A stretch of 11,832 nucleotides of DNA from Thermoleophilia bacterium (GTDB taxonomy: Bacteria; Actinomycetota; Thermoleophilia; Miltoncostaeales; Miltoncostaeaceae): contig JAOTZF010000025.1 of NCBI GenBank assembly GCA_029861485.1, positions 1-11,832 of the forward strand, read 5' to 3'. Shown here one piece after another: positions 6,941 to 11,832 of the stretch. A program made the translations under genes and the position numbers. The number at the start of each line of letters is the position of its first letter. The stretch's first letter is position 1. A model generated the notes under the pieces. The model did not search any database, had not been told where the DNA came from, and was given only the letters and a program-made list of their open reading frames with translations.

Positions 6941-6964
6941 GCCGATCGTTTCTGGTGGATCGGC
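6941..6964. repeat. Second, smaller stem-loop next to the GC hairpin
   Basis: GCCGATC (6941-6947) and GATCGGC (6958-6964) form a 7-base-pair stem with a 10-base loop. One base separates it from the hairpin at 6966-6993, so the two would form tandem stem-loops in the minus-strand transcript leaving the secreted-protein gene. No T-run follows. Confidence 0.5.
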
Positions 6965-6965
6965 A

Positions 6966-6993
6966 CCGGCGGCGGGACGCATCCCGCCGCCGG
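6966..6993 (-). terminator. GC-rich hairpin after the secreted-protein gene, probable terminator
   Basis: A perfect 12-base-pair stem (arms CCGGCGGCGGGA at 6966-6977 and its complement at 6982-6993) with a 4-base loop lies 18 bases beyond the stop of the minus-strand gene at 7012. It lacks a T-run, as many actinobacterial terminators do, so it may end transcription, slow it or protect the 3' end. Confidence 0.65.
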
Positions 6994-7011
6994 GGGAGGA
7001 CTGCTCGCGCG

Positions 7012-8439
7012 TCAGCCGGTCACGCCGCCGCTACGCGGAGGACGCGGCGGGTCGGTGACCCTCACGATCGCCCTGTCGGTCTCGGGCGGCACACCCTGGG
7101 CCGTCACGATCGCCGTGTTCACCTTGCGACCGGCGGGCACCCCGGGAAGGATGCGCACGCGCATTCGCACGGTCTTCGAGCGGCCGGCTCGGATCGTTCC
7201 GAGGTTCCACCTGAGCACACCGTTTTCCACTCTCGCGCGGCTGGGCCTGCGCACCAGCACCATAGAGTCCGGCACCGGGTCGATCAGCACGACCTGGCGC
7301 GCGATGAAGCGGCTGGTGTTGCTGACCCGAATCGTGAAGTCGAAGGGCACATTGCGGCGTCGGGTCGCGGGGCCGCGCTTGTCGATGTCCAGATCGGGCG
7401 GGGGCGTGCCTGTGATCCTCGTCGGCGGGCCGCCCTGCACGATGCCGAAGTTGTGGTTCGGGCTCGGGGTCCCGGAGGTGATCGGAATGTTGGAGATCAC
7501 CTGGGCGGTGGTAAGGCTGAAGCCACCCGGCTTGGCGACCTTCACCTGGTATCGGCCCGGTAGCAGGCCCGGGAACTCATACGTGCCACGCGCGGCACTG
7601 AACGTGGTGCCGGTCACGGACTGGCCGGTACCCGTCCTGCCCGTCAGCTCCAGCTTGATGCCGCCGGCGCCGATCTCTCCCACGTCGATCTGCTGGTTGC
7701 GATTCTGATCGATCCAGACGGTGCCGCTGAGCGGCGCCGGCCGGACATTGCCGACCTGGAACGTGCCCGTGCCGCCCGCAGGAACCAGCACACTGCCACT
7801 TGACGGAGTCACGGGTACCCAGCCTGGCTCAGGGACCTCGGCCACGTTCCACGTTCCGGCGGGAACGTTCGACAGCAGGACGGAGCCTTCGGTTCCGGTC
7901 GCTGCGCTACTGGGGTTCCCTGACGGGTTCGTCAAGTTGAAGTTCCAGGAGGGTAGGCCGGAGTCGGCGGCGTCGCGCCGGCCGTCGCCGTTGACGTCCT
8001 CGAACTTGATCAGCTGAAGGTTCCCGAGCGCGGCGGCGACATCGAAGATCGTCGTGGCGGTGCTCTCCGGAATCGTCCGGCCGGCGGCGTTACTGAAGAA
8101 CTGCAGCGACACCTGGTATCGGCCGACCGGGCCCCCGACGCCGGGAGTGAACGCCGTGCTGGCGTTGGCCGGGCTGGGCTGACCCGTGAGGTCGGTCGAC
8201 TGACTCAGCTGGACGAGGCCAGTGGGCGCCCGGACCTCGAGCAGCCTGCTGATCGGGTTCGAGGTGTAGGAGATCGAGTGCTGAATCTGCTCAGCCTGGC
8301 CCGGCGTGATCGCCTGTGGCGGCGACGGCACGCGGTCGAGTGTGATTCCGGCGCCCACGGCGACAGCGGGCAGGACGAGTGCCGTACCGGCGGCGAGTGC
8401 GAGCACGCCGAGCCGGCGGCGGGCGGATCGGGATGGCAT
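7012..8439 (-). CDS. Secreted SdrD B-like/DUF11 repeat protein
   Basis: A 475-residue exported protein. The basic N-terminus (RSARRRLG) and hydrophobic core to about residue 31, ending AVGAG, form a signal peptide; the arginines leave Tat export possible. Residues 32-138 are an unassigned beta-rich region. Two SdrD B-like (Cna B-type fold) repeats follow: about 140-231, with the acidic DVNGDGRRDAADSG (148-161), and about 235-333, starting SGTVWIDQNRNQQIDVGEIG (238-257). Both acidic loops resemble calcium-binding loops. Residues about 348-463 look like a DUF11/CARDB-type domain (DLDIDKRGPA, FTIRVSNTS, VVLIDPVPDSM). The C-terminus (DPPRPPRSGGVTG) has no LPxTG, hydrophobic helix or basic tail, so it should be released or held noncovalently. 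The start is ATG at 8439 with GAGGGGG eight bases upstream. The role is unknown; adhesive or structural surface use is the usual guess. Confidence 0.87.
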   Translation of the reverse strand: MPSRSARRRLGVLALAAGTALVLPAVAVGAGITLDRVPSPPQAITPGQAEQIQHSISYTSNPISRLLEVRAPTGLVQLSQSTDLTGQPSPANASTAFTPGVGGPVGRYQVSLQFFSNAAGRTIPESTATTIFDVAAALGNLQLIKFEDVNGDGRRDAADSGLPSWNFNLTNPSGNPSSAATGTEGSVLLSNVPAGTWNVAEVPEPGWVPVTPSSGSVLVPAGGTGTFQVGNVRPAPLSGTVWIDQNRNQQIDVGEIGAGGIKLELTGRTGTGQSVTGTTFSAARGTYEFPGLLPGRYQVKVAKPGGFSLTTAQVISNIPITSGTPSPNHNFGIVQGGPPTRITGTPPPDLDIDKRGPATRRRNVPFDFTIRVSNTSRFIARQVVLIDPVPDSMVLVRRPSRARVENGVLRWNLGTIRAGRSKTVRMRVRILPGVPAGRKVNTAIVTAQGVPPETDRAIVRVTDPPRPPRSGGVTG

Positions 8440-8495
8440 AAGCAGGGCCCCCTCGAGACCAGAGGATCGGAGAACAACCAGGGGAGTTATGCGCG

Positions 8496-8524
8496 ATCCT
8501 AGGTCCCGCTCCTCCCCCGGTCAC
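8496..8524 (-). promoter_or_regulatory. Candidate promoter of the secreted SdrD/DUF11 protein gene
   Basis: On the minus strand GTGACC (8524-8519) and TAGGAT (8501-8496) are separated by 17 bases, giving a start near 8489 and a leader of about 50 bases. The inverted TCGCAAC repeats lie just upstream of the -35. Together they suggest that the gene is transcribed separately from the VWA operon. Confidence 0.4.
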
Positions 8525-8537
8525 CCCGTGGCGGGTC

Positions 8538-8565
8538 TCGCAACTGTTGCGAAAGCTCTCGCAAC
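8538..8565. repeat. Three TCGCAAC half-sites in alternating orientation
   Basis: TCGCAAC occurs at 8538-8544, inverted (GTTGCGA) at 8546-8552, and direct again at 8559-8565. The first two form a 15-base palindrome with a single central base; the last two form a 7-base-pair stem with a 6-base loop. The array lies about 50-75 bases upstream of the predicted start of the secreted-protein gene, a typical position for an activator site. Alternatively it could fold as two exclusive hairpins at the end of the VWA transcript, but it is about 50 bases past that stop and has no T-run. Confidence 0.6.
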
Positions 8566-8615
8566 GCAGAAAAGCAGGATTCGGGCAGTTTTCTCGCTGT
8601 CGAAGGGGCCAGGGC

Positions 8616-9614
8616 TCAGGCTGCGCCGGGCGTGTCAACACCCCGAATCTTCCAGGCGGCCTGCCGAGGGCGACCGAGGGCGAGGACCAGGCCGGCAAGC
8701 GAGAGAAGCCCCAAAGCGGCGGCCACGAGCCAGACGGTGAGCTCACGCAGACGCTGCACGGGGGTGAGCGTCTTGCCGATGTCCTCGAATACTCGCGCCA
8801 GGTCGGCATCGTCGGTGGTCTGGGTGTAGGTGCCGCCGGTCTGGGTGGCCAGCAACGCGAGGGTCTCGCGTGGGTCGCCGAAGCGGGGGTGCGGGGGGTC
8901 GTCCCCCACCAGGATGGTGAAGACCGGAACCTGCACCGCCTGAGCCCGGGCGGCTGCGGCCGAAGGTTCGAGGCCGAGGGTGCGGGCGCCATCGGTGAGT
9001 AGCACGATCCGCGCGGGAGAGTCCTGAGAGTTGGCCGGGATCTCCTCCAGCACTCCTGCCCCACTGAGAAGGGAGAGCGAGGTCGCGACGGCATCGCCCA
9101 GAGCAGTGCCTTCCCGAGGCTCGGGCAGGTCGTCGAGAGCAGCGGCGACGACCGCGCGCTCGACGGTCGGGGTCACCAAGGTACGCGCCCGGTCGGCGAA
9201 GTTGACCAGCCCGATCGCCGTCGAGTCGGGTGCCTCCCCCAGCAGGCGCTTGGCTGCATCGGACGCGGCCACGAGTCGCGAGGGCTGTAGATCGTCCTTA
9301 CGCATCGACAGAGAGGTATCGATTGCGAGAATCACCGTGCCGCGCTCCTCTTCGCGCGTCACGTCGACCGAAGGCCGGGCCGCGCCCACCGCAAGGGCGG
9401 TGATCGCCAGCAGACCGAGCAGCCCGCCGAGCAGCTGTGCATTCCGGGACCACCTCGGAGAGCGGACGTCCACGAGGCGGGGATCAGCGTATGCCGCCGC
9501 GGCCCGGCCCGCGCGACGCCACCAGAGCAGGCCGAGAACGCCCAGCACGGGCACCAGCAGGACCGCGAGCAGCCACTCCGGCGCCTGAAAGACGATTGGG
9601 CCGATCTCGGTCAC
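8616..9614 (-). CDS. Membrane-anchored von Willebrand A protein (BatB-like)
   Basis: A 332-residue protein with two N-terminal membrane helices (about 13-31 and 60-79), a VWA domain (about 93-285) and a C-terminal helix (about 293-313), the layout of BatA/BatB proteins. The metal-ion site (MIDAS) is complete: D99-x-S101-x-S103, T170 in EGTALGDA and D208 in LLTDG, so the domain should bind a metal-coordinated partner on the outer face of the membrane. The start is GTG at 9614, overlapping the stop of the preceding VWA gene (GTGA). An open frame 25 codons longer exists but would overlap that gene. It is the last gene of the moxR-DUF58-VWA-VWA operon. It resembles its upstream neighbour in layout, consistent with an old duplication. 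Confidence 0.9.
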   Translation of the reverse strand: MTEIGPIVFQAPEWLLAVLLVPVLGVLGLLWWRRAGRAAAAYADPRLVDVRSPRWSRNAQLLGGLLGLLAITALAVGAARPSVDVTREEERGTVILAIDTSLSMRKDDLQPSRLVAASDAAKRLLGEAPDSTAIGLVNFADRARTLVTPTVERAVVAAALDDLPEPREGTALGDAVATSLSLLSGAGVLEEIPANSQDSPARIVLLTDGARTLGLEPSAAAARAQAVQVPVFTILVGDDPPHPRFGDPRETLALLATQTGGTYTQTTDDADLARVFEDIGKTLTPVQRLRELTVWLVAAALGLLSLAGLVLALGRPRQAAWKIRGVDTPGAA

Positions 9615-10543
9615 GACAGCCTCGGAGCGAGTCGCCAGGCGCCGATGCCCGCCAGCAGCAGCAAAAGGGCCCCGGCCACCGCAGGCCACGCCGTGATCTC
9701 GTCCTTGACACGGACCGTGCCGATGAACGAGCCGAGCCGCTCGTACACTTGGCTGACCGACCCGGCGTCGCGCGACTCGAAGGCCTGACCTTCGGTGATC
9801 TCCGCCAGCCGCGAGAGCGCCTCGGGGGCGGGCGGAACACGGCGTCCGTCAGGCAGCACGCCCTCGTTCGTGCCGAGGGCGACCGTGAACACGGGCACTC
9901 CGGCGGCCCGCGCATCGCGCGCCGCCAGATCGACCGGCAGGCCCGTGGTGCTGGCGCCGTCGCTGAGCAGCAGGATCCGGGACGCCACCAACTCCTCGGC
10001 TCCCCCTTGGCCCTCGCGTAGAGCCGCGAGCGAGGTATCGACCGCGTCTCCGATCGCCGTCGCTCCGTCGGCGACAAGGCTGTCGAGTGCGCCGTTCAAC
10101 GCCGCTCGATCCGTCGTCGGGGGAAGGACGATCGTTGCGACCCCGGAGAAGCTCACGAGCCCCACTTGGTACTGACGAGGCACCGTGTCCGCGAACCGCT
10201 TCGCGGCGTCTTGGGCGGCACGCAGTCGGTACGGTGCCACATCGTCGGCGGCCATGGATCCCGACACGTCGATCGCAAGCATGATCGACGCTTGCTCACG
10301 CGGCTGATCCCGGTCGACCTGAGGGCGCCCCAGCGCGAATGCCAGCAGGGCGACGCCGAGCAGGGCGAGCGCGGCCGGCAGGTACCGCAGCTTCGAGGGT
10401 GCGGCTGCGGCCGCCTCGATGTGCGTCAGGTCCGGATGCGGCACGCCGCTCGGCGGCCGGAGCCGCCGGAACAGTAGCCACGCGCCGACGGCGACCGGCA
10501 CCAGCATGAGGGCCAGCAGGCCCCATGGCGCGATGAAGGTCAT
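9611..10543 (-). CDS. Membrane-anchored von Willebrand A protein (BatA-like)
   Basis: A 310-residue protein with helices at about 8-25 and 53-72, a VWA domain (about 86-275) and a C-terminal helix (about 285-304). The MIDAS residues are complete: D92-V-S94-G-S96, T162 in ATAIGDA and D195 in LLSDG. In characterised systems BatA-type proteins work with a MoxR ATPase and a DUF58 protein, with proposed roles in envelope integrity or in assembling metal-containing complexes. The ATG at 10543 overlaps the DUF58 stop (ATGA), and its own TGA overlaps the GTG of the second VWA gene, so all are translationally coupled. Nothing appears truncated. Confidence 0.91.
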   Translation of the reverse strand: MTFIAPWGLLALMLVPVAVGAWLLFRRLRPPSGVPHPDLTHIEAAAAAPSKLRYLPAALALLGVALLAFALGRPQVDRDQPREQASIMLAIDVSGSMAADDVAPYRLRAAQDAAKRFADTVPRQYQVGLVSFSGVATIVLPPTTDRAALNGALDSLVADGATAIGDAVDTSLAALREGQGGAEELVASRILLLSDGASTTGLPVDLAARDARAAGVPVFTVALGTNEGVLPDGRRVPPAPEALSRLAEITEGQAFESRDAGSVSQVYERLGSFIGTVRVKDEITAWPAVAGALLLLLAGIGAWRLAPRLS

Positions 10544-11430
10544 CCGACGCGCCGCCTGGGCGTCGGGCGACGCAGGCCGTAGACCACCGGCGTCAGCCAG
10601 TCGGTGTCGGGCTGTACGACGATGTGGCGCGCGCCGGCCCGACGGAGCATGGACTGGCGGCCGTTCGCCGCCCGTTCGACCTCTTGCCGAAAGCGCTGAC
10701 GGAACCTGGGATCCGCCGTGTCGATCAGGCGTTGCCGACCGGTCTCCATGTCTTGCAGGCGAATCGGGCCGATCTCCGGGAGCTCGTGCTCTCGTCGATC
10801 GCGCACCTCGATCGCCAGTACCTCGTGGCGGCGACTTAAGACACCGATCGCCTCCTCGATCCTCCGCTCCGCTGGGAAGTCGCTGATGATCGCGACCAGC
10901 CCGCGATGGCGGGCGATGCGTCCGAGCGCCGTTATCGCCTTCGAGAGGTTGGTCTCACCGCTGGAGATCCTCGGCTCGACGCGCTCGGTTGCCGCCAGGG
11001 CCTCGATGAGGGCGCGCCGGTCGCCGCGGGGCGGCCGAACGAGATCGAGCTCGCCATTGCGAGTCGCAACGACACCGAGCCGGTCGCCGCGGCGACGCAG
11101 CACCGCGCCGATGCCCGCCACGATCTCCTGACCGACCTCGGCTTTGGTGCGCACGGCGCTCCCGAAGGCCATCGACGCGGACCGATCTAGCAAGATCCAG
11201 GCCGTCAGGACCGGCTCGATCTCGGGAACGCGGACCATCGGCTCCCCGGTGCGCGCGGACAGTGGCCAGTCCACCCAGCGAACGTCGTCGCCGGGTTCGT
11301 AGGCGCGAGTCACGGCAGGCTCGTCGCCGGGGCCCGGCCGACGGCCGCGCCGCTCGCCCTGCAGCACCCCGTCGAGGCGCCGGGCGACCTTGATCTCCGC
11401 GTGACGGAGAAGCCTCTCAGGCGACTGCAC
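10540..11430 (-). CDS. DUF58 family protein (MoxR partner)
   Basis: A 296-residue cytoplasmic protein with no membrane helix. The DUF58 signature is clear: RAYEPGDDVRWVDWPLSAR (42-60). It is followed by a degenerate VWA-like fold with DRSASM (82-87) keeping the D-x-S-x-S pattern and SDF (183-185) where true VWA domains have TDG. DUF58 proteins are encoded beside MoxR ATPases and are thought to link the ATPase to its membrane VWA partners. The GTG at 11430-11428 overlaps the end of moxR by 14 bases; it is the start that retains the family's usual N-terminal helix (LLRHAEIKVARRLDG). The Shine-Dalgarno sequence is only a G-rich run. The stop overlaps the downstream VWA gene (ATGA). Confidence 0.92.
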   Translation of the reverse strand: MQSPERLLRHAEIKVARRLDGVLQGERRGRRPGPGDEPAVTRAYEPGDDVRWVDWPLSARTGEPMVRVPEIEPVLTAWILLDRSASMAFGSAVRTKAEVGQEIVAGIGAVLRRRGDRLGVVATRNGELDLVRPPRGDRRALIEALAATERVEPRISSGETNLSKAITALGRIARHRGLVAIISDFPAERRIEEAIGVLSRRHEVLAIEVRDRREHELPEIGPIRLQDMETGRQRLIDTADPRFRQRFRQEVERAANGRQSMLRRAGARHIVVQPDTDWLTPVVYGLRRPTPRRRVG

Positions 11431-11832
11431 GGCCCCCGCCGAGGTCCACCTCGGGCTGAGGAATGGCCTCGATGATCGCGTCGAGCACCTGGTCGGGCGC
11501 CACGTCGGCGGCGAGTGCCTCGTAGCTCAGCACCACGCGATGGCGGAGGGCATCGTGGAACAGGCTGGCGATGTCCTCGGGCATGACGTAGCTGCGCCCA
11601 CGAAGCACCGCGAGGGCCCGGCCGCCGCGAATCAGCGACAGCGACGCACGAGGCGATCCCCCCAAGTCGAGGTACGGCTCGAGGTGCGGCAGTCCTTCGG
11701 TGGTGGGCTCGCGAGTCGCGTTGACCAGCCGGACCGCGTACGAGCGCACCCGGTGGTCCACGAACACCGAGTCGGTGAGGTCCTGGAGCTCGCGCAGGCG
11801 CTCGGGGTAGAGCAGCTGTCGGGGCTGGGGCG
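11417..11832 (-). CDS. MoxR family AAA+ ATPase, C-terminal part (5' end outside the window)
   Basis: 137 C-terminal residues of a MoxR-type AAA+ ATPase, entered in frame at 11830. The Walker motifs lie upstream of the window. What is visible is the lid domain: VDHRVRSYAVRLVNATR, then GGSPRASLSLIRGGRALAVLRGRSYVMPEDI (standard MoxR sequence, including the sensor-2 region SPRAS) and LRHRVVLSYEA near the end. MoxR ATPases act as chaperone-like remodelling enzymes, driven by ATP and paired with VWA proteins. It is the first visible gene of the operon, so the promoter and possible further upstream members are not seen. The reading frame is intact to its TGA. Confidence 0.9.
   Translation of the reverse strand, partial: PQPRQLLYPERLRELQDLTDSVFVDHRVRSYAVRLVNATREPTTEGLPHLEPYLDLGGSPRASLSLIRGGRALAVLRGRSYVMPEDIASLFHDALRHRVVLSYEALAADVAPDQVLDAIIEAIPQPEVDLGGGRAVA

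Noticed and set aside
6596..7708. A 370-codon plus-strand frame across the transpeptidase/secreted-protein gap
   Set aside because: It runs antisense to two well-supported genes and through the terminator hairpin; no ribosome binding site or domain.
8568..8594. AGAAAA/TTTTCT inverted repeat as a terminator of the VWA operon
   Set aside because: The stem is six A/T-dominated pairs with a 15-base loop and no inner pairing, too weak to call.
9615..9689. A 25-codon longer start for the second VWA protein
   Set aside because: It would lie inside the preceding VWA gene and adds non-homologous sequence; the GTGA overlap at 9614-9611 is the coupled start.

Overview
The window is GC-rich, densely packed bacterial DNA with GTG starts at many genes and repeated 4-base stop/start overlaps (GTGA, ATGA). 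Together with a MoxR/DUF58/VWA operon and a haem O synthase, this fits an actinobacterium-like chromosome. A lineage such as Thermoleophilia is possible, but that is inference: there is no rRNA or other marker gene here. I see no tRNA, rRNA, CRISPR array, transposase or other mobile element. Every gene looks intact apart from the two cut by the window edges.

Left part (1-995, minus strand): a 62-residue two-helix membrane protein is translationally coupled to ctaB, protoheme IX farnesyltransferase (haem O synthase for the terminal oxidase), whose last residues lie beyond the left edge. The small protein carries a helix resembling the second transmembrane helix of cytochrome c oxidase subunit II.

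Positions 996-1105 form a divergent intergenic region with candidate promoters on both strands. A 24-base imperfect palindrome (1051-1074) sits at about -35 to -55 from both predicted transcription starts. The rightward gene may be leaderless.

Positions 1106-6036 (plus strand) form one tight operon: an FAD-dependent oxidoreductase of the protoporphyrinogen oxidase/amine oxidase superfamily with unknown substrate, then glcD, glcE and glcF. The last three are the subunits of a membrane-associated glycolate (2-hydroxy acid) oxidase that should pass electrons from two flavin subunits through an FeS subunit to the quinone pool. glcF meets the next gene tail to tail, both stops sharing one CTAG.

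Positions 6033-8439 (minus strand) hold two cell-envelope genes: an exported L,D-transpeptidase with an SH3-like domain, and a secreted 475-residue protein with two SdrD B-like repeats and a DUF11-like domain but no wall-sorting signal. The gap between them (6825-7011) has a strong GC hairpin after the secreted-protein gene and a candidate promoter with a 10-base palindrome before the transpeptidase gene. The gap upstream of the secreted-protein gene (8440-8615) has a candidate promoter preceded by three copies of TCGCAAC in alternating orientation.

Right part (8616-11832, minus strand): a coupled operon of a MoxR AAA+ ATPase (5' end cut off), a DUF58 protein and two membrane-anchored von Willebrand A proteins of the BatA/BatB type. 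Such operons are thought to act as chaperone or assembly systems for envelope or metal-containing proteins. The secreted SdrD/DUF11 protein and the transpeptidase directly downstream are plausible but unproven partners.
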